From contig JABABI010000076.1 of assembly GCA_014238335.1 (NCBI GenBank), forward strand, positions 1 through 34,891: a DNA stretch of 34,891 bases, in the 5' to 3' direction. The position numbers were made by a program, and so were the translations under genes. This DNA comes from Fuerstiella sp. (GTDB lineage Bacteria > Planctomycetota > Planctomycetia > Planctomycetales > Planctomycetaceae). Shown here piece by piece: positions 25,237-32,974 of the stretch. Position 1 is the stretch's first letter, and each line of letters opens with the position of its first letter. The notes beneath the pieces were generated by a model. That model searched no databases, was not told the origin of the DNA, and was given only the letters and a program-made list of their open reading frames with translations.

Positions 25237-27603
25237 TCACGGAAACAGAAGTATACGGTGTAACCGGTGCGGCGGTGGAGGGGAGACGTCAAGTCTCCTC
25301 AACGCGCGGAGCTTTAACCTATCTTTGCCCAAAAAAAAGGGTTTGCATTTCATAAGAACGTCGGCACCTGAGACTGCACCGACGAGAGTTTGATTACGTT
25401 CGAAGAAAGTAAACAGATCTGCGACAGCCTGATCGGTCTCAACTGACCCAACAGCCTCCAGGTTGTCGATTTCGGTGATAGACGCGGTCAGGAATGCGAG
25501 AAATTCGCCCCGAGAACCATCCTCGAGTGCGTTGTGTTGAAGCTGTCGTAACCACTTCTCATTCGGATACAGACCATTTTCCTGACGATCCATAAGCTCA
25601 TGGATGAGTTTCATTCGTTTCCCATCAGACTCGGGCAATCCTGACGCAACTGCCTGCAGGAAAGCGTCCCGTGCCCCCTCGAAGTCGCTCAGCTCAAGCC
25701 GGATGTATGCAATGTTCAGCCATGTCCGTGCCGGCAATACGCCATCGAGCGCAAGCTGTTCCCATTCTGCCAGGACATCATCCCACGAATCGCGAACCTG
25801 AATCTGATGACCGGCGGTGTTCTGCGGCTGAGATCCCGCCGATACTCCGGTCGCCTGCGGTACGCGAGTCGACAGCGAACAGGTTCGACAATACAGATCA
25901 ACACGTCGACAATTCTGGCTATCCTGAAGATGTGGCTTCACGACCCTGCTGGCCTCAGAAACATTTTCATCTTTGATCAACACCAGGGCATTTTGAAACG
26001 CTGTTTCATGAGCTGACAGGGGGGCGGTCTCACTGGAACGGACAGTATCGGAAGGCGGCCTGCCACTCATATTCCAGCCTGGCCCCAGGATGAGTGCGAG
26101 AGCAGCAGCCAGAGTGAGTGTCGCGGCGACTGTCAAGGCAAACGATTTGCTGTTCCATGACGACACACCGACCGCTGCTCCAGCCAATTCCAAGACTTCG
26201 GACGCCGCCGCGTCTGACATTGCCGGTGTCTTCAGAGATTCGATGTCCGACAGTACGTCGTTCAACATGCCGGACAAATCGCCCACCGCCGCGGGACGTT
26301 TGCGTCGGTCATAAGACAAGCCCTGCAGCAGCAATTCAACAGCAACAGACGGCAACACGGCGGCAACTTTGTCGATCTGCTCCTGAACCACGCCATTCTG
26401 CTGTCGCTCAAGCATGGATTCTGCGGCCTCACGTCGAGACGCCATGTCGACAGTGACCCCAAACGGTGGCTCGCCCGACACAAGATGCCACAGTGTGGCA
26501 CACAACCCGAAGACATCCGTTGCTTCAGTCGCCCGATACTGTACTTTCGTGGAATTTTCGTCGGCAGAAAGAGGTTCTGTCATGGAGTCCAGGAGAGTCA
26601 ACAACTGCTCGGCGGCCATGTATGGAAGGGTTCCGCCAGCAAGTCGGACATCGTCTCCATCAGTGGAGGCCAGGTTGAAATCAAGCAGGCTGACTCTCAG
26701 ATCGGGAAGCACCAGCACGTTTCCTGGCTTAACGTCCAGGTGAAGTACATTCTTCTGATGCGCGTGGGCCAGGGCGTTCGCCAAAGTAATGCCCCACTTC
26801 AGGATTACAGAGGCGTAGTCGTCAGCGTGATTGACGAAACCATAACCCGACAACCCCGACGTTTTATCTTTCAGCGAGGGATCCGCTTCGTTCAGCCGGG
26901 CGACGTGTTGCATAAGTTCAGCAGCGTTCTGGCTGCTGTAGCCGGAAGATGCGTCAGCAAATGTCATCAGCCATTCCGTCAGGTGATGCATTGTGACCCG
27001 CGTCATGTATGGCATGCAGATAACACCAAGGCCGGTGGCCTCGTCGGCATGGACGGAATGAATCCTGGCAATACCGTCGCACTCCAGTTTCCCCAGCAGA
27101 TCTGCTTCTCGCGCACCGCGAATGCAGACCTTCACGACCACCTGGCGATGCCCCAGTCTTGGTTCACGAGCCACGAACACCCGCGACAATGCGCCTCGCC
27201 CTATCTGTTCCTGCAGCTGAAACTCACAAAAAGATTCGCCCGGCTGAGGCCATCGCTCTGCGGGCACACCCTCGACCAACGACGGATGTTCGTGCAGCAA
27301 CTGGTCGAATTCCAGAATTCTGTACAAAGACTGCTGAACGTTGCTGAAGTCTTTGACAAACTCGGTGGGCCTTACGTTCTTTCCCGCATCCGTATCCCGA
27401 CAATACTGCTCGTACGCCAAATCGACAACACAACCAGGAAATGCCCGCAGCTTAGGATATGCTGTCAGCAGATGCTTGGCCGAAAATCCCTCGCTGGGGT
27501 TGGAATTGATGAGCCTTGTGACGAGCGTTCCGGCTTCCAATTGTTCAGCAGATGCCCGCTGCTGATCAGAATCCGAAGTTTCGCCGCCGATGCCCATTGC
27601 CAT
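25237..27603 (-). CDS. Large atypical membrane Ser/Thr kinase with C-terminal TPR-like region
   Basis: About 788 aa from the ATG at 27603 (an in-frame GTG lies at 27606; residue numbers count from there). Residues 1-120 are a helical N-terminal region. The kinase domain has I-G-R-G-A-L-S-R-V-F (135-144) and K159. The catalytic loop reads H-L-D-V-K-P-G-N (289-296, Leu for the usual Arg), the metal motif D-F-N (309-311, Asn for Gly), and A-A-E replaces A-P-E. A transmembrane helix (~488-510) is followed by an extracytoplasmic TPR-like part (A-R-T-W-L-N-I-A-Y-I-R-L-E-L-S-D-F-E-G-A-R-D-A-F) and a Cys cluster. The essential Lys and both Asp remain, so activity is plausible but altered. It lies 103 bp after the ECF sigma gene; in planctomycetes such pairs suggest the kinase controls the sigma factor. 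Confidence 0.88.
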   Translation of the reverse strand: MAMGIGGETSDSDQQRASAEQLEAGTLVTRLINSNPSEGFSAKHLLTAYPKLRAFPGCVVDLAYEQYCRDTDAGKNVRPTEFVKDFSNVQQSLYRILEFDQLLHEHPSLVEGVPAERWPQPGESFCEFQLQEQIGRGALSRVFVAREPRLGHRQVVVKVCIRGAREADLLGKLECDGIARIHSVHADEATGLGVICMPYMTRVTMHHLTEWLMTFADASSGYSSQNAAELMQHVARLNEADPSLKDKTSGLSGYGFVNHADDYASVILKWGITLANALAHAHQKNVLHLDVKPGNVLVLPDLRVSLLDFNLASTDGDDVRLAGGTLPYMAAEQLLTLLDSMTEPLSADENSTKVQYRATEATDVFGLCATLWHLVSGEPPFGVTVDMASRREAAESMLERQQNGVVQEQIDKVAAVLPSVAVELLLQGLSYDRRKRPAAVGDLSGMLNDVLSDIESLKTPAMSDAAASEVLELAGAAVGVSSWNSKSFALTVAATLTLAAALALILGPGWNMSGRPPSDTVRSSETAPLSAHETAFQNALVLIKDENVSEASRVVKPHLQDSQNCRRVDLYCRTCSLSTRVPQATGVSAGSQPQNTAGHQIQVRDSWDDVLAEWEQLALDGVLPARTWLNIAYIRLELSDFEGARDAFLQAVASGLPESDGKRMKLIHELMDRQENGLYPNEKWLRQLQHNALEDGSRGEFLAFLTASITEIDNLEAVGSVETDQAVADLFTFFERNQTLVGAVSGADVLMKCKPFFLGKDRLKLRALRRLDVSPPPPHRLHRILLFP

Positions 27604-27709
27604 CACCGTTGCGTCAGTGAAAGTGCAGTCTCACACCTCCATGCCAACAAACCAAGGGTATGCATATCCGATCGAAATTCGACCGACGTTTCCAGAGAAC
27701 TCAACAGAT

Positions 27710-28312
27710 TCAGGTTGCCGATTCGGTATCGCTGGGCTTTTTCTGCAAAATCCGACTTAGGATCCGTCGAACATGTCGCTCAGAAACGCCCATCGCAGCT
27801 GCTATCTCAACCTGTGTAGCCCCTGCTCGCTTTAGTTTCAACACCCGAAGATGTCGATCATCTTCATCCTTCACAATATGGCCCCACTGCTCTTTCGCCA
27901 CCGCGAACTGACTTGGTGTGGGTTGAGAAATTCGCCGACGATGATCTGTGACGACGTCCCCCATTTCGCCGTGAGTCACATCCTGTACGGGACGCGCCTG
28001 AGCTCTGCGCCCCGCATCAATGACTTTATTCGACGCCATCCGCATCAGGAACGCGGCCAAGTGGTTTTCGCTGTCAATACGCTCAACCACTGAGATGTGC
28101 CCGAAAAAGGATGCCCACACAGCCTGCTCAAAATCCTGAGAATCAAACTGGTCGCGCACTCCCTGATTCATGCGACGGCGCACTGCGCTCAGGATATGGT
28201 GGCCATATTCGGAAATCAACGTTTCTGTGGCTGCAGTTTCTCCGCCAGCCACACGCTTCAGCAGCGCGCGAAAACGACTCTCACCGGTCAACTCGCCTGA
28301 TTCACCCAACAT
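27710..28312 (-). CDS. ECF-type RNA polymerase sigma factor, kinase-associated group
   Basis: 200 aa from the ATG at 28312; a TTG at 28330 is also possible. Region 2 is visible as I-S-E-Y-G-H-H-I-L-S-A-V-R-R-R and the core-binding/-10 segment D-S-Q-D-F-E-Q-A-V-W-A-S-F-F. Then comes L-A-A-F-L-M-R-M-A-S-N-K-V-I-D-A-G-R-R. A basic linker leads to region 4 with a helix-turn-helix A-T-Q-V-E-I-A-A-A-M-G-V-S-E-R-H-V-R-R-I-L. It directs core polymerase to a stress or signal regulon. No gene resembling a classic anti-sigma factor is adjacent; instead a membrane kinase follows downstream, which fits the planctomycete ECF-plus-kinase arrangement. It starts 23 bp past the Lys-rich gene, so co-transcription with it is likely. 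Confidence 0.9.
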   Translation of the reverse strand: MLGESGELTGESRFRALLKRVAGGETAATETLISEYGHHILSAVRRRMNQGVRDQFDSQDFEQAVWASFFGHISVVERIDSENHLAAFLMRMASNKVIDAGRRAQARPVQDVTHGEMGDVVTDHRRRISQPTPSQFAVAKEQWGHIVKDEDDRHLRVLKLKRAGATQVEIAAAMGVSERHVRRILSRILQKKPSDTESAT

Positions 28313-28335
28313 TCTGGCCGTCCCACTCAAGGAAC

Positions 28336-28821
28336 TTATTCTTCCTCGGTCTCAGCCGCCACTGTTTCCGTCGCGTCTTCCTCTGTCGCTTCTGGTTCCG
28401 CAGTTTCTTCAACCACCTTTACCGGCTTGACTGGCTCCTCGTCGTCCGGCACCATCGGGTTGCCATCCGAATCCAACGGTTCTTTGATGGGCTGCAGGAA
28501 GTATCGCCGTTTCCCTTTTGCCAAAAGTGCCTGAAGCTTTTCTTCTGCCTTATCTCTCTCATGATATAGGTAACGTCCCTCTTCTCGCATCGTGCTGCTG
28601 TAGAGAACCCACACGATGCGACGTCTGGCAGGTGTGTCTGCCTTCTTCTTTCGTGCACGGGTCGTCGTTGCCTTCTTTTTCGTCGCTTTCTTCTTCGTAG
28701 TCTTCTTCGTCGTCTTCTTCTTGGTCGTCTTCTTCTTGGTCGTCTTCTTCTTGGCAGTCGTCTCTTCAGCAGCTTCCGCAGCTTCGACCTCACGACGTTT
28801 ACTTAATCGGCTTTTGCCCAT
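28336..28821 (-). CDS. Lys-rich histone-H1-like protein with acidic tail
   Basis: 161 aa from the ATG at 28821; an upstream in-frame extension lacks conservation. Residues 24-60 are a Lys/Thr repeat (K-K-K-T-T, later K-K-K-A-T) like the tails of bacterial histone-H1-like DNA-binding proteins. Residues ~65-115 form a compact basic domain: R-R-R-I-V-W-V-L-Y-S-S-T-M-R-E-E-G-R-Y, E-K-L-Q-A-L-L-A-K-G-K-R-R-Y-F-L-Q-P. Residues 125-161 are strongly acidic (E-E-T-A-E-P...E-T-E-E-E). This suggests nucleoid or RNA binding with an acidic regulatory tail; this is inference. The Lys repeat is encoded by tandem AAG-AAG-ACG-type DNA. The stop codon is 23 bp before the sigma-factor ATG, so the two are probably one transcript. 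Confidence 0.82.
   Translation of the reverse strand: MGKSRLSKRREVEAAEAAEETTAKKKTTKKKTTKKKTTKKTTKKKATKKKATTTRARKKKADTPARRRIVWVLYSSTMREEGRYLYHERDKAEEKLQALLAKGKRRYFLQPIKEPLDSDGNPMVPDDEEPVKPVKVVEETAEPEATEEDATETVAAETEEE
28642..28752 (-). repeat. Tandem Lys/Thr-coding repeat
   Basis: Within the Lys-rich gene a roughly 15-bp unit (on the plus strand CTTCTTCTTGGTCGT) is repeated about three times between 28715 and 28752, with decayed copies to 28642. It is the DNA basis of the Lys/Thr tail and a likely site of copy-number variation between strains. Confidence 0.7.
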
Positions 28822-29144
28822 GTCCCATTGATTCCGTTGAAGCTTTCTGGATACACCCACTGGCACCCGTGGATTTTGGTCGCATATTGCCCAATTGAGC
28901 GGACGACAGAGAACTGCGGAGATTAACAGTCCGCGGGCAAAAATGCCACTATTTGAGTCTTTTCCGGGCACTTTGCCCCGTTTTGCACGGATTGTGAACG
29001 AACCGAGAAAGGAACGCTACACCCTTTGCGGAACAGCCAGTGCTGGGTGGATGCCTCACACCACCTGGCTGGGAGGGGCAGTATTCCTGGCAGAGGTCGC
29101 AGTTTAACATACGTAAATGGCATTGAGTCAGCGCGAGCACATCC

Positions 29145-29193
29145 GGCCGTTCGTTCCTCGCACCAATCCGTGTGGTCGTCAGAACGAACGGCC
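29145..29193. repeat. 11-bp perfect inverted repeat downstream of mraZ
   Basis: GGCCGTTCGTT (29145-29155) and AACGAACGGCC (29183-29193) pair fully around a 27-base loop, which has a short extra ACC/GGT pairing. It may be a terminator, an mRNA 3' structure or part of a small RNA. Confidence 0.7.
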
Positions 29194-29224
29194 TTAGACC
29201 TCAAGACGAGGCCATGTGCCGCAA

Positions 29225-29244
29225 CGAGAGCATCCATGCTCTCG
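29225..29244. terminator. 9-bp stem hairpin 3' of mraZ
   Basis: CGAGAGCAT (29225-29233) and ATGCTCTCG (29236-29244) form a perfect stem with a 2-base spacer, 65 bp beyond the mraZ stop. It is the nearest candidate for mraZ transcript end; no T-run follows. Confidence 0.45.
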
Positions 29245-29308
29245 TCAGGTCTTCCGCGAAGCCCGGTGAAGCCTGCGGTCGATTCCATACCCATCAGAAC
29301 GACAACGA

Positions 29309-29776
29309 TCACCCCTCAATGGGCGGCTCGGGAAGAAAGCTGTCCAGTGCTTCCGTCGTCAATTCGTCGTACTGTGCTGAATGGCCAGTCAAAAACTGAT
29401 TCCAAAGTCGTTTATCCCAGATCTCAGCGTGGTCGTTGACACCCAAAACCACAACATCACGTTGCAGTCCAGCCAGAGTCATCAGGCGATCAGGAATGCG
29501 AATGCGAGCTTGCTTGTCCAACACAACGCGCTCGGCGCGGGCGTAAAACAGGCGAAGAAACGTGCGAACGGTGGCTCGCCCGGGTGAGATATTGGCGAGC
29601 CGGCGGGCAAATCTGTCGAATCCTTCCGATGAATAAAGCGAAATACATCCTTCATTGCCGGGAGCAAGAAACAGCTCGACACTACCAGCAAATTCGAAGG
29701 CTTCCTTAAGTGGCTTGGGAACGGCTAATCGCAACTTGTCATCTATTGTTCGTTCAAATGTCCCGGTAAGTGCCAT
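29309..29776 (-). CDS. mraZ: MraZ transcriptional regulator
   Basis: 155 aa, normal for MraZ. Two SpoVT/AbrB-like swapped-hairpin domains are visible: residues ~5-45 (G-T-F-E-R-T-I-D-D-K-L-R-L-A-V-P) and ~80-125 (L-D-K-Q-A-R-I-R-I-P-D-R-L, V-V-V-L-G-V-N-D-H-A-E-I-W). The protein forms a multimeric ring that binds spaced TGGGN-type boxes and represses the dcw division/cell-wall operon in many bacteria. Here the usual neighbours (rsmH, ftsL, ftsI, mur genes) are absent on both sides, so this is an orphan copy in a phylum that lacks FtsZ. A matching three-box operator lies 76-100 bp upstream, consistent with autoregulation. Start ATG at 29776; no strong Shine-Dalgarno sequence is visible. Confidence 0.93.
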   Translation of the reverse strand: MALTGTFERTIDDKLRLAVPKPLKEAFEFAGSVELFLAPGNEGCISLYSSEGFDRFARRLANISPGRATVRTFLRLFYARAERVVLDKQARIRIPDRLMTLAGLQRDVVVLGVNDHAEIWDKRLWNQFLTGHSAQYDELTTEALDSFLPEPPIEG

Positions 29777-29816
29777 TTCAGATCACGTTCCGCCGACATT
29801 CTGCGATGTAACGTCC

Positions 29817-29841
29817 ATTGGTAAAAAATGTTACAACCAAT
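29817..29841. promoter_or_regulatory. Inverted repeat in the mraZ leader/promoter
   Basis: ATTGGT (29817-29822) and ACCAAT (29836-29841) flank an AT-rich 13-bp centre, about 40-65 bp ahead of the mraZ start codon. It could be a second operator or the promoter core region. Confidence 0.35.
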
Positions 29842-29851
29842 ATTCCGTAAT

Positions 29852-29876
29852 TTCCATTGTTCCCCACAACTCACCA
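29852..29876 (-). promoter_or_regulatory. Three-box MraZ operator (10-bp period)
   Basis: Reading the minus strand, TGGTG (29876-29872), TGGGG (29866-29862) and TGGAA (29856-29852) follow one another with exactly 5 bases between them. MraZ from other bacteria is known to bind TGGGN boxes separated by 5 bp. The position upstream of mraZ itself supports an autoregulatory site; two of the boxes differ from TGGGN by one base. Confidence 0.65.
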
Positions 29877-29999
29877 CCAAGACGGAATTTAACCGCCCTG
29901 CAGAGTAGGTCAAGCCAAGCCCACGAGATCCAGGGCGGCACCATGCTGCGGCCGGACGCAGGTCGTTGCGGCGCAACGGATTGGCGAATTTCGCAAAAT

Positions 30000-31139
30000 T
30001 CAGATTCGCGTTTCTGCAGAGCCGCTGAGTGGCTCACCAGCCAACAGATCGTGCAGTAGCTGATCGTAGCGATTAATTGCAGTCTGCCATTTAAAGTTCT
30101 TTAAAGCCAGCACTTGCGCATTGTTCGCAACCGTCTTTCGAGCCTCGCTGTCACCCAGCACTGCGACGATACGTTCCGCCAGGACGTGAGGGCTGCCGGC
30201 GGGAACAAGCCACCCGGTACGGCCATCGTCAATCAGTTCCAGGGTACCGTCGACTGCGGTGGCGATCACGGGCAATGCGCTCGCCATTGCCTCCAGCACC
30301 ACATTGGGCATCCCTTCCCATCTTGAAGGCAAAACCAGCACTGTCGACTCCCGCATCAGCTGTGATACGTCATGACAATGTCCAAAGAGATGCACACTGT
30401 CACTCAACTGCTTCTCGTCAATCGCTTGTTGCAGCGACAATGCCAAAGGGCCATCCCCCACGAACTTCAATTGGCAATGGCTGCGTAGGTCGTCCGGCAA
30501 CAGGCGGTATGCTTCCAGCAGATCGAATGGCGCTTTCTGTGTGGTTAATCGTCCTACAGCGAGCAGCACATGCGGCTCCGGTCCCGGGGCCTCCAGCAGC
30601 TCTGCCGGAACGTCGACTCCGTTGGGAATTACCGAGAAAGCACTCGCTTTCAGTCGACATAACGCAGCGTGAGTTGCAGCCACATGCTCACTGACCGCAA
30701 CGTAATGGTCTGAACAAAAACGCGTCAGCCGGTCTGTCAGAACGACCCAGGTTCGTCGGTCCGCCACACGGATACCGGACACGATCAGCGGACGCCACCG
30801 ACTGAACAAACCGCATATGCGGGCGGCGAGTCTTCCATAGATGTTTGCCTGGTGAAGAAAACACTGTACAATATCGGTTGGGTGTCGCCTGAATTCGCGA
30901 CACAAGCGCCACACCGCACGGACATCCGCAAAGCCGCCGCAGTCGAGTGCGGTCACCGGTATACCTGCCGACTGCAGCGGTTCCGCCATCGCGCCAGCGT
31001 CGCGCAGACTTATCACTCGCACCCGCCAGCCGGTATCCTGCAGCCCAATCGCAATCCGTACCATTGCCTTTTCCGCGCCACCGATATCCAATTCGGTCGT
31101 GCAGAACGTGACGGACGGAGTTGCTGAGTTTTTAGTCAC
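30000..31139 (-). CDS. GT4-family glycosyltransferase
   Basis: 379 aa from the GTG at 31139 (GGCGGA about 8 bases upstream); a TTG at 31163 would add 8 residues. It has the GT-B double-Rossmann layout. The N-terminal domain has E-L-D-I-G-G-A-E-K-A-M-V-R-I-A, the acceptor-side G-G-A-E motif. The C-terminal donor-binding domain has L-L-A-V-G-R-L-T-T-Q-K-A, F-V-G-D-G-P-L, V-H-L-F-G-H and P-S-R-W-E-G-M-P-N-V-V-L-E-A-M-A-S-A-L-P-V-I-A-T with the E-x7-E signature. It transfers a sugar from a nucleotide donor in lipopolysaccharide, exopolysaccharide or glycolipid assembly; the acceptor is unknown. It lies upstream of mraZ on the same strand and is divergent from queA. No polysaccharide cluster surrounds it in this window. 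Confidence 0.92.
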   Translation of the reverse strand: MTKNSATPSVTFCTTELDIGGAEKAMVRIAIGLQDTGWRVRVISLRDAGAMAEPLQSAGIPVTALDCGGFADVRAVWRLCREFRRHPTDIVQCFLHQANIYGRLAARICGLFSRWRPLIVSGIRVADRRTWVVLTDRLTRFCSDHYVAVSEHVAATHAALCRLKASAFSVIPNGVDVPAELLEAPGPEPHVLLAVGRLTTQKAPFDLLEAYRLLPDDLRSHCQLKFVGDGPLALSLQQAIDEKQLSDSVHLFGHCHDVSQLMRESTVLVLPSRWEGMPNVVLEAMASALPVIATAVDGTLELIDDGRTGWLVPAGSPHVLAERIVAVLGDSEARKTVANNAQVLALKNFKWQTAINRYDQLLHDLLAGEPLSGSAETRI

Positions 31140-31273
31140 CTGGAAATTCCGCCGAGCCGACAAGTTACGAAGTCGTCACAACAACACTGTGCACGGCTCC
31201 CATGATTTGATCGACACGCTAAGCTGTTGTGCTTTCCGAAACCTTGTTTGATCAGTATTGAATCATCTTTTCC

Positions 31274-32371
31274 ATGGTGTCGCCGGACTTAGACGATATT
31301 TCCTCATGGCAGTACGATTTGCCTGCGGAACTCATTGCTTCCCGACCCGCCGCCAAACGGGATGATTCACGGTTAATGATCGTTCGATGTGACTCGGGAC
31401 ACATCGAACACGGAAAGATCCGTGACCTGCCCGATCTGTTATCTGCTGGCGACCTCCTGGTATTTAACAATACGAAGGTTTTGCCCGCGCGTTTGTTCGG
31501 ATTCCGTACATCGACCCAGGGACAGTGGGAAGGGCTGTTTCTGGAACAACTGGCCGCCGAACACTGGAAAATCACCGGACAAACCCGGGGCAAACTGACC
31601 GTCGGTGAATCGCTTACTTTGATTCCAGCGCATGAGGTCGGACTGAGTCCGTCAGACCAGCTGCCACAGCCGGATGGTGCTCTGCAACTGAAACTGGTCG
31701 AACGCTTTGCGGACGGCACGTGGCGAGTTCTGCCAAATCAACCGGGAAATGCTGTGCAACTCCTGGAACAATTCGGAACGCTGCCGCTGCCGCCCTATAT
31801 TGGACGTAAAATTGCTGATGCGGAGGACAAGACTCGGTATCAGACCGTATTCGCGAACGAACCCGGCGCCATCGCTGCTCCCACAGCTGGCCTGCACTTC
31901 ACGCCTGAATTGCTGCAGCGTTGTGCGGAACATGGAATCAATTCCTCTGAGGTGACTCTTCACGTGGGCATCGGGACGTTTCGCCCGGTCAGTTCACAGC
32001 GACTGTCTGACCACGAAATGCATGCGGAATGGGGGCGTGTGCCGCCGGAGTGTGCCAGTTCCATTACCGCTGCGCGGGCTGCGGGAGGCAAGGTGGTTGC
32101 GGTGGGAACAACCTGTGTGCGTACCATTGAGGCGGCCGCCGGGCAGGGCACGCTGGCAGACTGGCACGGTTCCACGGATTTGTTCATCAAACCTGGATTT
32201 GACTTTAACGTCACCGACCAGCTACTGACGAATTTTCACCTGCCCGGATCAACATTGATAGTGTTGGTGGCCTCTATGGCCGGATATGATCTGACGATGG
32301 AAGCGTATCGTCAGGCTGTGTCTGAAAAATATCGCTTCTACAGTTACGGTGACGCGATGCTAATCCTGTGA
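31274..32371 (+). CDS. queA: S-adenosylmethionine:tRNA ribosyltransferase-isomerase
   Basis: 365 aa, normal length. The enzyme transfers and isomerises the ribosyl part of SAM onto preQ1 in tRNA, giving epoxyqueuosine at wobble position 34 of GUN-anticodon tRNAs. Conserved blocks: Y-D-L-P-A-E-L-I-A, R-D-x-S-R-L-M (residues 29-35), L-L-V-F-N-N-T-K-V-L-P-A-R-L, L-P-L-P-P-Y-I, A-A-P-T-A-G-L-H-F-T, T-L-H-V-G-I-G-T-F-R-P-V, V-G-T-T-C-V-R-T-I-E and T-N-F-H-L-P-G-S-T-L. The ATG at 31274 is the first in frame. No tgt or other que gene is present here. An 82-bp gap separates it from the following small membrane-protein gene, which may be co-transcribed. Confidence 0.96.
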   Translation: MVSPDLDDISSWQYDLPAELIASRPAAKRDDSRLMIVRCDSGHIEHGKIRDLPDLLSAGDLLVFNNTKVLPARLFGFRTSTQGQWEGLFLEQLAAEHWKITGQTRGKLTVGESLTLIPAHEVGLSPSDQLPQPDGALQLKLVERFADGTWRVLPNQPGNAVQLLEQFGTLPLPPYIGRKIADAEDKTRYQTVFANEPGAIAAPTAGLHFTPELLQRCAEHGINSSEVTLHVGIGTFRPVSSQRLSDHEMHAEWGRVPPECASSITAARAAGGKVVAVGTTCVRTIEAAAGQGTLADWHGSTDLFIKPGFDFNVTDQLLTNFHLPGSTLIVLVASMAGYDLTMEAYRQAVSEKYRFYSYGDAMLIL

Positions 32372-32453
32372 CCAGGCAGCGACAGTTCAGTCGTTCTTCC
32401 ATCGACACGAGTGTTCTGGCAGGTATGTCGCCAGCTTCAGTGATTGCGTCGAA

Positions 32454-32945
32454 ATGATAAATCAGAAGCCATTTCAGATCTCGCTTGTGCTGCTCAGACT
32501 GCTGCTTGCAGCCTGGATCGGGGCGGCAGTGCTGTACGTAATCACAAGTGTTGCGGAGCAGACATCTTCGCACTTCGACTCCCTGATCCGCGACGAACTC
32601 GCCACGATTCGATTTCCGCTTTACTACTGTTTTGGAATAGGCATTCATGCCGCTGGAGCGGTCTTCGCCTTTGTCGTCTGGGTCAAGTCGGCACTGGAAA
32701 ACCGCCGCCGCTTTCTGATCGTATTCCTGCTGGTCCTGCTCTCCAGTGTCCTGATAACGCTGGATTACTTCCTGGTCTACCTGCCGTTACAGGAGTTAAT
32801 CACGCCGTCTGGCCAGGTACGCAGTCAGAAGTTTATGCAACTCCACACTTTGTCTCGCCAGGCGAACGAGGTGCATCTAACGGTGATGCTGGTCGCTGCC
32901 ATCGTGGCGGCACTTCCACTGCAGGCCACAGAATCACAGCAGTAG
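32454..32945 (+). CDS. Small integral membrane protein, function unknown
   Basis: 163 aa with four predicted transmembrane helices: L-L-R-L-L-L-A-A-W-I-G-A-A-V-L-Y, F-G-I-G-I-H-A-A-G-A-V-F-A-F-V-V, F-L-I-V-F-L-L-V-L-L-S-S-V-L-I and L-T-V-M-L-V-A-A-I-V-A-A-L. The opening W-I-G-A-A-V with I-R-F-P-L-Y-Y recalls DUF4149-type membrane proteins, but I am not certain. No catalytic or binding motif is visible. It lies 82 bp after queA on the same strand and converges on the VTT-domain gene with a 29-bp gap. Length, hydrophobic pattern and codon use support a real gene; function cannot be given. Confidence 0.72.
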   Translation: MINQKPFQISLVLLRLLLAAWIGAAVLYVITSVAEQTSSHFDSLIRDELATIRFPLYYCFGIGIHAAGAVFAFVVWVKSALENRRRFLIVFLLVLLSSVLITLDYFLVYLPLQELITPSGQVRSQKFMQLHTLSRQANEVHLTVMLVAAIVAALPLQATESQQ

Positions 32946-32974
32946 TGCCCGCTGCATTTAAGCAGCACCGCAGG

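Larger units (their letters stand above)
28822..29308. other. Spacer after mraZ with two strong hairpins
   Basis: This 487-bp stretch lies between mraZ and the Lys-rich gene. A minus-strand frame beginning with a GTG that overlaps the mraZ stop (29312 down to 28923) is open but has no recognisable block and overlaps both hairpins, so I do not call it a gene. The promoter of the Lys-rich/sigma/kinase group should lie near 28830-28900. Confidence 0.4.

Noticed and set aside
26485..27819. 444-codon plus-strand frame
   Set aside because: Antisense to the atypical kinase and the end of the sigma-factor gene; no motif or start signal.
28642..28752. Possible CRISPR-like or minisatellite array
   Set aside because: The repeats are contiguous with no spacers and encode the Lys/Thr tail of a real protein.
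28923..29312. Minus-strand frame overlapping the mraZ stop by 4 bases
   Set aside because: The overlap suggests translational coupling, but the protein has no recognisable block or sensible composition and it covers two strong hairpins.
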